64,000 bases of DNA, taken from Gemmata sp. GTDB lineage: Bacteria > Planctomycetota > Planctomycetia > Gemmatales > Gemmataceae. The stretch covers positions 62,001-126,000 of the forward strand of contig JANWYJ010000039.1 in the NCBI GenBank assembly GCA_025055115.1, read 5' to 3'. The position numbers were made by a program, and so were the translations under genes. Below are positions 8,146 to 17,500 of this stretch, in pieces; the first letter of the stretch is position 1; every line of letters begins with the position of its first letter. The notes beneath the pieces were generated by a model. That model was given only the letters and a program-made list of their open reading frames with translations. It was not told the DNA's origin and did not search any database.

Positions 8146-8502
8146 ATGACGCCGTTTGCCCGAGCGCTGGTGCTTTTCGTGGCCATCGCGGTATTGATGG
8201 CATCCGCCAGCTTGCCCGTCGCCCCGGCCCTTCAACAGAACAAAGACAAGAAAGACCAACCAGCCGCGGTGGGCACCATTGAAGTTTACCAAGCGAAAGA
8301 TGGTTGGCGTTTTCGCGTGAAAAGTAGCGATGGTAAGACGCTCGCCATCGCCACCAGCGGTCAGCCCACCAAAGAAGATTGTTTGAAGATCGTCGAGACG
8401 CTCAAAACCACCATCCCACAAGCGAAAGTGAGCGAAATTCCCAGCGAAAAAGAGAAAGAAAAGGACAAGGACAAAAGCAAGGAGAAAGACAAAGCGAAGT
8501 AA
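8146..8502 (+). CDS. Small secreted DUF1508 (YegP-like) protein with a Lys/Glu tail
   Basis: A 118-residue protein with a signal peptide (hydrophobic residues 6-25) and a single DUF1508-like beta-sheet module: G-T-I-E-V-Y-Q-A-K-D-G-W-R-F-R-V-K-S-S-D-G followed by the T-x-E-D-C-L-K-I-V-E-T-L-K helix. YegP-type modules are usually cytoplasmic tandem repeats; here there is one, exported. The last 25 residues are a repetitive K-E-K-D-K-D-K tail, probably disordered. The ATG follows GAGGTG. The function of the family is not known. Assignment to the family is by pattern and moderately sure. Confidence 0.65.
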   Translation: MTPFARALVLFVAIAVLMASASLPVAPALQQNKDKKDQPAAVGTIEVYQAKDGWRFRVKSSDGKTLAIATSGQPTKEDCLKIVETLKTTIPQAKVSEIPSEKEKEKDKDKSKEKDKAK

Positions 8503-8541
8503 GCCCCCTTCCCGACAGGAATAAGTCCCCTCCCCCACAGG
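8499..8541 (+). repeat. Degenerate 22-nt tandem repeat over a stop codon
   Basis: Twenty-one bases covering the TAA of the DUF1508-like gene (8499-8519) recur at 8521-8541 with 17 of 21 identical. The copy keeps a TAAG at the same place. Confidence 0.55.
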
Positions 8542-8640
8542 GTGGAGTGACTTCCAGGAACAATTCCCGACCAGCTGATCCGGCTGGCCACGATCCGTTG
8601 CGATGGGCTATCACCACGATTGGGCCAATCCCTTCCCGCG

Positions 8641-8672
8641 CCGGGACATTCCCACACCGGGACATTCACACA
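8641..8672 (-). repeat. 16-bp tandem duplication at the 3' end of the enolase-superfamily gene
   Basis: CCGGGACATTCCCACA (8641-8656) is followed at once by CCGGGACATTCACACA (8657-8672). The second copy contains the stop codon (8666-8668) of the minus-strand gene. Confidence 0.8.
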
Positions 8673-10018
8673 GCTCCCAGGCCCAGTCCGTTGAGAAGGG
8701 CGGTGTTCATCATCCCGTCACGGATGGTGAACACCCCCGGGAATTTCGCCTCCCACGCGGCGTTGGCCGCCGGGCAGTACTGCCGACCGTTGGCTTCAAT
8801 GGCCGCAACCCCGGGAATGTGTGCGGCCAGTCCTGCGGAGTGGATCAAGGATGCTCCGACACAGGTCAAATCTTGAACACAGCGAAACAAGTTGTACTTT
8901 TGTGCTGCCGCGGCTAATAACAGTGATTGCGTCTGACCCTTACAGGCCTTGAAGGCCACGCCGGTATAACCCATTTCCATAGCCAACTTCAGCGATTCGA
9001 GGTCTATCAGTGATTCGTCGATCACCACCGGTTTGAGTCGTGCCGCGGCGTGCATGGTGTTTTCGGGGTGGGCCTGCAAATCCCGCGCGGTGGGTTGTTC
9101 GATGTATTGAATCCGCTCGTAAGCAGGGGGCGATTGTTCGCGAAGTTGCTGGAGGAAATCCAGCAAATATCCAACATTCTGGCAGCGTTCATTGAAATCG
9201 AGCGAGTACCACCAGTGGTCTACTTGGCGGTGTTGCTGTGTTTGTTCGGCGACACGATCAACCGCGATCACCCGTTCCACATCCCAGCGTAAATCGTCAC
9301 CATTGAGTTTGATTTTCAGGTGGGTTAAGCCATCGCGCAGTATCCAGTCCCCGAGATGTTCAGGGAGTCCATCGCCGATGGGTTGCCGAACGTCGGAGGG
9401 CGTCAGGGGGTCGAGAGCGCCGACAAGATGGTACAGTGGCATCTGCGGTTTTGGTTCGGGCGTGAGAAAGTCGCTAAGGTGAAGGCCGACGAATTCCGCG
9501 CCGAGGTAATGGTCGAGATCATGGGGAAGGAAAGCCCGGTGGTAGGTGTGATAGCAGTTGAGCTGATGGAGTTTGCCGTAGGCATCGTGCAACGCGGCAT
9601 CGAACGCGGAAGAGACGACAAGAACCGCAAGAGCTGGCACCGGTTCGGGGAGCTGTTGTTTTTTTGTACACTCTTCGCCCGTTGGCAGAATCTCCGCTTC
9701 GAGCTGATGCGTGATGGCGATGGGGTGTCCGGAGATTGTACAGTCTCGGTATTTCTCTGCGACCCGGCCGGCGACCCATTGCATCGCGGCCAGGGTTTGC
9801 TCATAACTCAACTGTCGCGAGGGAAACGCCCACACATTGCCCAGCGGCATTGAGCCAAAGCCCGTGGCCGTCGTCCCGGTCCCGTTCTCCACGATGATTT
9901 CCACGTTCAGCAGCGTGACCCGGTCCAGCGCAACACCACCGAATTTGATCGGCGCGCGATAGCGAAAATGCTCATAACCGAAGCGGACATCGCGAATGCG
10001 AACATCGGTGCTACCCAC
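8666..10018 (-). CDS. Mandelate racemase/muconate lactonizing enzyme family protein
   Basis: A member of the enolase superfamily; the substrate cannot be told from sequence. About 450 residues. The C-terminal barrel shows the expected residues: L-K-I-K-L (K-x-K base pair), S-L-D-F-N-E and Y-I-E-Q-P and V-I-D-E-S as the three metal ligands, and A-F-K-A-C-K-G-Q as the opposite-face lysine. The N-terminal capping domain begins V-R-I-R-D-V-R-F-x-Y. The open frame extends to a TTG at 10111, but the extra 31 residues are read through a perfect 17-bp tandem repeat and look non-coding. The GTG at 10018 has GAGG about 8 nt upstream and I prefer it. No neighbour suggests a pathway. Confidence 0.8.
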   Translation of the reverse strand: MGSTDVRIRDVRFGYEHFRYRAPIKFGGVALDRVTLLNVEIIVENGTGTTATGFGSMPLGNVWAFPSRQLSYEQTLAAMQWVAGRVAEKYRDCTISGHPIAITHQLEAEILPTGEECTKKQQLPEPVPALAVLVVSSAFDAALHDAYGKLHQLNCYHTYHRAFLPHDLDHYLGAEFVGLHLSDFLTPEPKPQMPLYHLVGALDPLTPSDVRQPIGDGLPEHLGDWILRDGLTHLKIKLNGDDLRWDVERVIAVDRVAEQTQQHRQVDHWWYSLDFNERCQNVGYLLDFLQQLREQSPPAYERIQYIEQPTARDLQAHPENTMHAAARLKPVVIDESLIDLESLKLAMEMGYTGVAFKACKGQTQSLLLAAAAQKYNLFRCVQDLTCVGASLIHSAGLAAHIPGVAAIEANGRQYCPAANAAWEAKFPGVFTIRDGMMNTALLNGLGLGAV

Positions 10019-10053
10019 AGCGGCAACCTCGGGGCGAAGGAACAGAGACACAC

Positions 10054-10087
10054 ATCCACTGCACACTGTAATCCACTGCACACTGTA
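10054..10087 (-). repeat. Perfect 17-bp tandem repeat upstream of the enolase-superfamily gene
   Basis: ATCCACTGCACACTGTA occurs at 10054-10070 and again at 10071-10087, identical. As 17 is not a multiple of three and the repeat sits before the preferred start, it is probably 5' untranslated DNA. Confidence 0.85.
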
Positions 10088-10106
10088 TGGGTAACCCATC
10101 CCGGTC

Positions 10107-10208
10107 GCCAACTAACCGTTGCGTGAACCCTCTTTCCGGCTATGGTCAGGTGTCATGGAGTTGTGAGGATGGCGATGACGCCAACCAACCGTTGCGTGAC
10201 CCCCCCTT
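10107..10208. repeat. 29-nt direct repeat, offset 73 nt, between divergent genes
   Basis: Bases 10107-10135 and 10180-10208 match at 25 of 29 positions (core AACCGTTGCGTGA). A partial third copy (GTGTGAACCCTCC) follows 21 nt later, just before the methyltransferase start. The element occupies most of the gap between the enolase-superfamily gene and the methyltransferase gene. Confidence 0.75.
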
Positions 10209-10245
10209 TTTTGTGTGAACCCTCCTGATGGCGGACGAGGACAAC

Positions 10246-10995
10246 ATGAGCATACCCGATTGGCAACTGCCGGCGGGAGTCAACCGCGGGTTGTGGGACT
10301 ATCTGCATGCTCGCGATATGATCGCCCATTACGACGAGAACATTCAAACTGCGCCACTGGCACGTGTGGATATCGCTTTTTGTGAGAGGGTTTTTCCCAC
10401 CCCAGGGCGGCTACTGGACCTCGGCTGCGGCACGGGACGTTTGTGTGCCCACTTCACTCCCAAAGGGTTCCACTGCATAGGTGTTGATCTGTCGGACGAG
10501 ATGTTGGAAATCGCCCGCCACAAAGTACCTGCTGCACGCTTCGTGAAGGCCAACATCGTTGAGCCATTGGAGTTTCCCGACGCATCGTTGGATTATATTG
10601 CCTGTTTGTTCAGCACCTGGGGGATGATCTGTGGGGCGGAGAATCGGGCGCAGGTGCTGGCGCACGTTTTCCGGCTCCTCAAACCCGGTGGTCGGTTCGT
10701 TGTGCATGTTCACAATCGTTATTTTCGTGGTCTCGGCTGGAAACGGGTGGTCCAACAATGGTGGAAAACACTCTGGGGAAGTCCGGACGCCGGTGATCTG
10801 ACGATGCCGCAAGCCTACGGCGGTGCTCCCCTGACGCTGCATCACTTCACGCGCCGCGAAGTTCGCCAATTGTTGGAAAGGCACGGCTTGATGGTGACGC
10901 ATGAACTGGCCGTGGATGCCGCGGGGGAACCGGCGCGCGGAAGCCGGGTCTACGGTTGGCTTTTTGCCAGTCAAAAATCACCCGAAGCTTCATGA
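10246..10995 (+). CDS. Class I SAM-dependent methyltransferase
   Basis: A cytoplasmic methyltransferase of unknown substrate, 249 residues. Motif I is L-L-D-L-G-C-G-T-G-R (about residues 56-65), the acidic end of beta 2 is G-V-D-L-S-D-E-M-L-E-I-A-R, and the post-I/motif III region L-K-P-G-G-R-F-V-V-H-V-H-N follows, all typical of the Methyltransf_11/25 fold. The ATG at 10246 has GACGAGG at correct spacing; an earlier ATG at 10228 has no ribosome binding site. The 158 bp after the stop hold no recognisable feature. It stands alone, divergent from the enolase-superfamily gene. Confidence 0.8.
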   Translation: MSIPDWQLPAGVNRGLWDYLHARDMIAHYDENIQTAPLARVDIAFCERVFPTPGRLLDLGCGTGRLCAHFTPKGFHCIGVDLSDEMLEIARHKVPAARFVKANIVEPLEFPDASLDYIACLFSTWGMICGAENRAQVLAHVFRLLKPGGRFVVHVHNRYFRGLGWKRVVQQWWKTLWGSPDAGDLTMPQAYGGAPLTLHHFTRREVRQLLERHGLMVTHELAVDAAGEPARGSRVYGWLFASQKSPEAS

Positions 10996-11153
10996 GGATA
11001 AGGATTTACAACAAAAAATGGTTCAGCTTCACCGCAAACGCCGACCTAAGGCGGAGATTCTGGGTAGTCTTTCTGTTCCGAAGACTTTCTGATCCGATCG
11101 TGGTGATTGGCAATAGCGCGAACAACTGGGGGAGGAAGGTCCGGCTGAGGCTG

Positions 11154-13277
11154 TCATTGGCCCAAGAGCTTGCGCAGAACATCCTCGGGTGCTGGTTCGT
11201 AGCTATGCGGTTCCATGCTCATGGCCGCCCGGCCTTGGCTGAGGCTGCGCACTTCATTGGCGTAGGTGAACAACTCCGAAAGCGGTACCAGCGCGACGAT
11301 TTCGGCCATATCCCCGCTTTCGCTCATGTCTTGCGATTCAATCTGCCCGCGCCGTCGCGAGAGGTCGCCCGTGATGTTACCCATGAACTGTTGGGGTGTG
11401 GTCACGGTGACTTTCATAATGGGTTCGAGGAGCACAACGTTGCCTTCGGTGGCTTCCCGGTATGCCCGGATGGCCGCGGCGACGAAGGCATCTTCGGTCG
11501 AAAGTTGCGGATCAAACTTGGCTTCAAGGATGCGGGCCTGGGCGTTCATCAGGGGGTAGCCGAGTTCCCCGGTTTGCAGTGTGTCTTGCAGAGTTTTTTC
11601 CACAGCGGCGAGAAACAGAGGGGGAATCGGGTTGGTCTCGGTATCGACCAGATTGAAGACGGCCACCGGTTTTTCACTTTTGAAGTTGGTGAATGAGACT
11701 TTCAATTCAGCGTAGGTCGGTTTGTCGCCGAGTTTATCAATTTTTACCTCAACGGTTCGCGGGGTTTTGAGCATTTCGCGATAACTGACGCGGGGCTTTC
11801 CGACACGGACCTTCAACCGGAAATCGCGTTCAAGGCGGTGCCGTTTCACTTCGAGATGGAGGGTGCCCATCCCGCTCATGAGGGTTTGTCCGGTTTCTTT
11901 GTCGGTGCGAACTTTGAAGGTGGGGTCTTCGAGTTGGAGGACTTCCAGGGCCAGGGCCAGCTTGTCTTTGTCGGCTCCGCTTTCAGGTTCAATCGATTGA
12001 CTGACAACGGCTTCGGCGAACGTAATAGGTTCCAAAATGATGGGGTGCGCGGTTTCGCACAGGGTATCGCCGGTGGCGGTATCTTTGAGGCCGATGACGC
12101 AAACAATATCCCCGGCGGGGCCGCTCTCGACTTCCTCCAGGCCGCGTGCCGGGTCGGCATGCACGTGGAACAGTTTGGCGATGTTCTCCTTAGTATCTTT
12201 CCGGGGGTTATAGGCCCGCATGTTGGGCTTCATCATGCCGGAATAGACGCGGATGAAGAAGCGATTGCCACTGGGATGCCAGGCCGCTTTGAAGACCAAG
12301 CCACAGAAGGGTTCTTTAGGATCGGGTTTGCGTTTCTCCTCTTTACCTTTGAGATTCGTTCCGACCACGGGAGGGCGATCAAGCGGGCTGGGTAAGTACA
12401 GCGTGACCGCATCGAGAAGCGGTTGAATACCAATATGCTCGCGACCGCTTCCGGCCAGGACGGGGTAGATTTTTCGCGCCAGGCACTGCTCGCGCACCAA
12501 TTGCCGCACTTTTTGCGTATCGGGTTCTTGGCCTTCGAGAACGGCGGAGGTGATGAGGTCTTTCTCATCCGCAGCCGTCAGTACATCGAACAGTTTTTCG
12601 CGATATTCCTGGGCTTCAAGAAGATTTTCTTCGGGGATGTCGGTGGTGCGTACGGTTTTGCCCAGATCGCTCGCCGCAAAGAATTTCGCTTTCATCTCGA
12701 TGAGGTCGATCACGCCGCGAAAGGGGGTGCGGCTGTCCGCGGCGCTACCGCTGCCGATGGGAATGACGATAGGCACGGGCCGGCCATGTTCTTCCGGATG
12801 CGGGGTCAGGCGGTTATGGATAGATTTGAGCGTTTGGGCGAAGTTCGCTCCGACAACATCCATTTTGTTGACGAAGACCAGGCGGGGAACCCCATAGCGA
12901 TTGGCCTGTCGCCAGACGGTTTCGGATTGGGCTTCCACCCCCTTTTGGCCATCGAAAACGACAATGGCGCCATCGAGAACCCGCAGCGAGCGTTCGACTT
13001 CGGCTGTGAAATCGACATGCCCTGGGGTATCGATGAGGTTGATGGTGTGCCCGGCCCATTGAAATGGCACACAGGCCGAATAGATGGTGATGCCGCGGGC
13101 TTGTTCTTCGGGGTCGTAGTCGGTTTCGGTCGTGCCTTCATCGACGCCCCCGAGTTTATGCTTGGCACCCGAATAGTACAGCAGGTGTTCCGTCGTGGTG
13201 GTTTTGCCCGCGTCGATGTGGGCGATGACGCCAATGTTGCGAACGCGCGTCAGGTCCAGCCCTTTGTCCTTGGCCAT
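11154..13277 (-). CDS. fusA: Elongation factor G
   Basis: The translocation GTPase of protein synthesis. The 707-residue protein has all G motifs: AHIDAGKTTTTE, R-G-I-T-I in switch I, D-T-P-G-H, N-K-M-D and a G-S-G-S segment, followed by domains II-V with the H-L-E-V region and the R-R-R-G-Q-I-E-S loop of domain V. Length is normal. Domain III is more divergent than usual (H-L-E-V-K-R-H-R-L-E-R-D-F). It is the last gene of the rpsL-rpsG-fusA group; tuf is not next to it but 16 kb upstream in the same block. The start ATG at 13277 is clear. Confidence 0.95.
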   Translation of the reverse strand: MAKDKGLDLTRVRNIGVIAHIDAGKTTTTEHLLYYSGAKHKLGGVDEGTTETDYDPEEQARGITIYSACVPFQWAGHTINLIDTPGHVDFTAEVERSLRVLDGAIVVFDGQKGVEAQSETVWRQANRYGVPRLVFVNKMDVVGANFAQTLKSIHNRLTPHPEEHGRPVPIVIPIGSGSAADSRTPFRGVIDLIEMKAKFFAASDLGKTVRTTDIPEENLLEAQEYREKLFDVLTAADEKDLITSAVLEGQEPDTQKVRQLVREQCLARKIYPVLAGSGREHIGIQPLLDAVTLYLPSPLDRPPVVGTNLKGKEEKRKPDPKEPFCGLVFKAAWHPSGNRFFIRVYSGMMKPNMRAYNPRKDTKENIAKLFHVHADPARGLEEVESGPAGDIVCVIGLKDTATGDTLCETAHPIILEPITFAEAVVSQSIEPESGADKDKLALALEVLQLEDPTFKVRTDKETGQTLMSGMGTLHLEVKRHRLERDFRLKVRVGKPRVSYREMLKTPRTVEVKIDKLGDKPTYAELKVSFTNFKSEKPVAVFNLVDTETNPIPPLFLAAVEKTLQDTLQTGELGYPLMNAQARILEAKFDPQLSTEDAFVAAAIRAYREATEGNVVLLEPIMKVTVTTPQQFMGNITGDLSRRRGQIESQDMSESGDMAEIVALVPLSELFTYANEVRSLSQGRAAMSMEPHSYEPAPEDVLRKLLGQ

Positions 13278-13369
13278 GGGAATGGGTTCCGGGTGAGCGT
13301 CGTGGGTCGGCGGGATTCGCCAGAGTCAGGGGGGTTCAGCAGTTGCCGCTAGCCCTCAGAAAATGATAG

Positions 13370-13410
13370 CAGCTACCTTCCGAGGGTTCATCAGGCCCGG
13401 AAGATAGCTG
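13370..13410 (-). terminator. Hairpin between rpsG and fusA
   Basis: CAGCTACCTTCCG (13370-13382) pairs with CGGAAGATAGCTG (13398-13410), 12 of 13 positions, loop 15 nt. On the minus strand it falls 20 bp after rpsG. There is no good U-tract, so it could be an attenuator, a processing site or an mRNA-protein binding site for S7 rather than a full terminator. Confidence 0.4.
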
Positions 13411-13429
13411 AGGGGGTGGAGTCAGGGTT

Positions 13430-13906
13430 TTACCACGCGAAGTGGCTGAAGGCTTTGTTGGCTTCGGCCATCTTGATAGTGGTTTCGCGTTTGGCCATGG
13501 CTTCGCCTTGGCGTTGGTAGGCGGCCATGAGTTCATCGGCGAGTTTCAGATAGGTAGCCCGGCCCCGTTTGGCCCGAACGGCCGCGAGAATCCAGCGGAT
13601 GGCCAGGCTTTCGGCCCGTTTGGGTTTCACTTGCATCGGCACTTGGTAGTTCGCCCCCCCGACACGGCGTGAGCGGACTTCCAATGTCGGTTTGACGTTA
13701 TTGATCGCTTCCGTAAACACTTGCACGGGGTCAGCATCGGGCATGCGCCGCTTGATCTGGTCGAGAGCCTCGTACACCACGCGCGTGGCTACGGACTTCT
13801 TACCATTGTGCATCAAGCAATTGATGAATTTGCTGACCAAGATCGACCCATAACGGGTATCGGGGACGAGTTTGTCGTAGCTGGCCGTGCGGGATTTCGC
13901 GCCCAT
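13430..13906 (-). CDS. rpsG: 30S ribosomal protein S7
   Basis: S7 organises the head of the small subunit and binds 16S rRNA near the E site; in many bacteria it also represses its own operon. The 158-residue protein has the family landmarks D-x-R-Y-G-S-x-L-V-S-K-F-I-N near residue 17, the M-x-x-G-K-K-S-V-A loop, V-K-P-x-x-E-V-R-S-R-R-V-G-G-A-N-Y-Q-V-P near residue 91, and the C-terminal H-F-A-W. The ATG at 13906 begins M-G-A-K-S-R. It is 136 bp from rpsL and 152 bp from fusA, long spacings for this operon. Confidence 0.96.
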   Translation of the reverse strand: MGAKSRTASYDKLVPDTRYGSILVSKFINCLMHNGKKSVATRVVYEALDQIKRRMPDADPVQVFTEAINNVKPTLEVRSRRVGGANYQVPMQVKPKRAESLAIRWILAAVRAKRGRATYLKLADELMAAYQRQGEAMAKRETTIKMAEANKAFSHFAW

Positions 13907-14003
13907 GGTTTCGTGTATTGGTCGAGGTAAGACGTTGTGTTACAAGAATTTGTGTTACAGACACGGAGGGTAAGTGCCGCTGTTTGCTCCTGAGGTCCGG
14001 AAG

Positions 14004-14031
14004 GCCACGGTGGATAGTTTCCAGCCGTGGC
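14004..14031 (-). promoter_or_regulatory. Hairpin in the rpsL-rpsG spacer
   Basis: GCCACGG (14004-14010) and CCGTGGC (14025-14031) form a perfect 7-bp stem with a 14-nt loop, starting 12 bp after rpsL. In Escherichia coli the S7 autoregulatory site lies in the same spacer, so this is a candidate of that kind (inference from position only). Confidence 0.3.
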
Positions 14032-14042
14032 TACGGCGATGC

Positions 14043-14417
14043 CTACTTCCCGCCCTTCTTGGCACCGTATTTGGAGCGAGCCTGTTTTCGGTCTTGAACG
14101 CCTTGGCAGTCGAGTACACCGCGAATGATGTGGTAGCGGACACCTGGCAGGTCCCGCACACGTCCCCCCCGAACCAAAACGATCGAGTGTTCTTGTAAGT
14201 TGTGACCTTCGCCGGGAATGTACGCCGTAACCTCGATGCCGTTGGAGAGTCGCACCCGGGCGACTTTGCGCAGCGCCGAGTTGGGTTTTTTCGGCGTCAT
14301 CGTTTTGACGACCGTACAGACCCCCCGTTTCTGCGGGCAACCCTGCATCGCAGGGTGTTTGGGTTTGGAATGCTGGGGAATTCGCGGCGATTTAATCAAT
14401 TGATTGATCGTAGGCAT
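14043..14417 (-). CDS. rpsL: 30S ribosomal protein S12
   Basis: S12 lies at the decoding centre. The 124-residue sequence is typical: [37 protein letters not shown], and [11 protein letters not shown] near the end. Lys43 is present, but residue 88 is Arg (G-G-R-V-R-D-L-P-G), where most bacteria have Lys. Arg at this position gives streptomycin resistance in Escherichia coli. First gene of the str group, 132 bp after rpoC. The codon for Arg88 is CGG. Confidence 0.96.
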   Translation of the reverse strand: MPTINQLIKSPRIPQHSKPKHPAMQGCPQKRGVCTVVKTMTPKKPNSALRKVARVRLSNGIEVTAYIPGEGHNLQEHSIVLVRGGRVRDLPGVRYHIIRGVLDCQGVQDRKQARSKYGAKKGGK

Positions 14418-14477
14418 TCGTTCCCATCCTCACGGAGCCGCCAAGCGTTTCCGCCCGCGGAGATAGTATCTTAGCGA

Positions 14478-14508
14478 CCCACCGGACCTTGGGAAGAGGC
14501 CCGGTGGG
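14478..14508 (-). terminator. Hairpin between rpoC and rpsL
   Basis: CCCACCGGACC (14478-14488) pairs with GGCCCGGTGGG (14498-14508), 10 of 11 positions, loop 9 nt. It lies in the 132-bp gap after rpoC on the minus strand. No U-run follows, so complete termination is doubtful; partial read-through into rpsL is possible. Confidence 0.4.
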
Positions 14509-14549
14509 AATTTGTCGATGGCTGAGGAACAAGCCGATGGGTGGCCGGC

Positions 14550-17500
14550 TCAGGTTCCCGAAATCTCAGTCGCCGGGGTCTCGGCGCTGATGGCAGTTTC
14601 GCCCTCCGGCAGGTTGATCTTCACTTCCGCCTCTTGGTGCGTCTTGAAGCCAGTTCCGGCGGGGATCAGGTGGCCCAAAATCACGTTTTCTTTGAGGCCG
14701 ACCAGATAGTCCACTTTGCTTGCCAAGGCCGCCTCGGTGAGGACCTTGGTCGTTTCTTGGAAGCTGGCCGCCGAAATGAAACTATCGGATTGCACCGCGG
14801 CTTTGGTGATACCCAACAGTTGCACTTCGCACGTCGCCGGCTCGGGAATAACGAAGGTCGCTTTCTTTTTCTTTTTATCGAGGGCGTTTTGCTCTTCTTC
14901 AAAGGCCTCGCGGCTATAGACACGCCCGGCCACCAGCGACGTATCACCGGGATCGACCACCTTGACACATTCTTCGGTCAGGCGGCGATTGACCTCGTTG
15001 AAGGCGAATTTGTCCATGACGGCACCGGGAAGTAACCCCGTGTCGCCAGTGTGGAGGACTTTCACTTTGCGAAGCATTTGCGCGACGATGATTTCAATGT
15101 GTTTATCGTCGATTTCTACCCGTTGGGAGCGATAGACCGACTGGACCTCGCGAACGAGGTATTCTTGCACTTCGCGTTCGCCCCGGATGCGGAGAATGTC
15201 GTGGGGGACCAGCGGTCCGTGGACCAGCGGGTCACCGTGTTTGACATATTCCCCGGTGTGGACGCGCAGGTGGGCGCCCGCGGGGACTTGGTGTTCGCGG
15301 ACCTCCCCATCGGACTTGCCATCTTCACTTTCGCGGATGATCTGAATGATCCGTTTGCCGCGTTTGCGGTTGGGGTCGATCTTCACCCGACCGGAAATCT
15401 CGGCCATGACGGCCGGGTTGCGGGGACGGCGGGCTTCAAAAAGTTCGGTCACACGCGGTAAGCCCCCGGTGATGTCTTGGGTTTGTGAAACCTCCCGCGG
15501 GGTTTTCGCCAACAGTGTACCGGCCGTAACTCGTTGGCCATTCTGAACTTGCAAGTTCGCCCGCTCGGGAATGTAGTAGACTTTGTCCTCACTTCCCTTC
15601 TCGCCTTTGATGATGATCTGCGGGTGCAGATCGCCTTTGTGCTCCATGATGGTCATCCGGACCACGCCGGTGGCTTTGTCCAGCTCTTTGCGGACCGTAA
15701 CGCCTTCCTTGATGTCCTTGTATTGCACGATCCCGGCTTCTTCTGCCAACAGGGGCACCGAGTGGGGGTCCCACTTGACCAGAGTTGTGCCGGGGGCCAC
15801 TTCCTCCCCTTCTCGGACGAAGACTTCGGCCCCGTTGGGTACGGCGTAGCGCTCCACCACCGGGCCGCCTTCGCCACGTAACAGCAGCAGCTCACCGGTT
15901 TTCGCCAGCGCGATATTTTGGCCCTGTTCGTTGGTGACGACTTGGACTCGTTCGAATTGGACAATGCCACCTTTTTTCGCCTTATGCTCGCTATCGACCG
16001 CGGCACCGCGACCGGCGACACCGCCGATGTGGAAGGTCCGCATCGTCAGTTGGGTTCCGGGTTCGCCGATCGACTGGGCGGCGATAATGCCCACCGCCAT
16101 CCCTTCTTCGACCATCGCTCCAGTGGCGAGGTCCATCCCATAACACAATTGGCAAACACCCAGAGGGGCTTGGCAGGTCATGGGGCTGCGGACGGAAATT
16201 TTGTCGATACCGAGCTTTTCCAGTTCCTTGGCCTTGGCCGGGGTGATCATTTCGTTTTCGGCCAGAATGACTTCCCCGGTCGTGGGGTGGGTGATGGCAT
16301 TGCGGCTGACGCGACCGCGAATAGCCTCGGACAGCGGCCGATCGACCTCATCGCCTCGGTACATGACCCCCTTGCTGATCCCTTGGGTTGTCCCGCAGTC
16401 GTGCATGGTGATGACGACATTTTGGGCCACGTCGGCCAATTTCCGCGTCAGGTAACCGCTGTCGGCAGTTTTTAACGCGGTGTCGGCCAAGCCTTTGCGG
16501 GCACCGTGGGTGCTGGAGAAGTATTCCAACACCGTGAGGCCTTCACGGAAGTTGCTCTTGATGGGGGTTTCGATGATGGCTCCACTGGGTTTGGCCATCA
16601 GGCCGCGCATCCCGGCCAGTTGGCGGATCTGTTCAATACCGCCGCGAGCGCCGGAGTGAGCCATCAGGTAGATGGGATTCAGGTAGGGCACTTCTTTACC
16701 CGTCACGGGGTCTTTGCGCCGGTCGTTGGCCAGGTCGGCCATCATCTTTTTGGTGATGAGGTCGCGGGCTTCCATCCAGGCGTCGATCACTTTGTTGTAC
16801 CGTTCGATGTCGGTGATGACGCCGCGTTCAAAGTTTTTGCGAATCTTTTCGACCTCTTGGTCTTTTTGGCGCAAAACTTGCTCTTTGTTGTCCGGCGTCC
16901 GCAAATCGCTGGCGGCAAACGACAGGCCGCTTCGGGTCGATTCGCGAAAACCGGTATCCTTCATGCGGTCGAGCAGCGCAATGGTTTCGCGGCGACCCAG
17001 AAGTTGGTAGCAGTCGGCAATGATGCGGCTGAGGTATTTGCTCGAAAGCGGTAGATCGTAGAAGGCCATCTTGGGGTGCAAGATATCGTTGAAGATGACA
17101 CGACCAACCGTGGTCCGCACCAGGCCATTGGGTTTGCGGGGCAATTCTTCCGCCCGGGTGCTGCCTTTCTCATCTTTGACTTCACTGATGACCTTCTTGT
17201 CGATGGGCAAGCGAACACGGATTTTCGCGTGCAGACCCAGTTTGCCTTCGGCATGGGCTTGGAAGACTTCCGCCGGGCTGTGGAAGACCATACCATCACC
17301 TGGCTCGACGGCTTCATCCTCGCCACCACGGTTGGCCGTCAGATAGTAACAGCCCATCACAATGTCTTGTGACGGCGTGATAATCGGGTTGCCATTGGCG
17401 GGGCTGAAAATGTTGTTGGTCGACATCATCAACACCGTGGCTTCGACCTGCGCTTCGATGGAAAGCGGCAGGTGAACGGCCATTTGGTCGCCGTCGAAGT

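Noticed and set aside
10019-10111. N-terminal extension of the enolase-superfamily protein to a TTG at 10111
   Set aside because: The added residues are read through a 17-bp tandem repeat, and the family-typical start of the capping domain follows a better ribosome binding site at 10018.
11000-11153. Possible echo of the methyltransferase or fusA 3' ends
   Set aside because: Only short matches (7-9 nt) at offsets of 50 and 96 nt were found, not distinguishable from chance.
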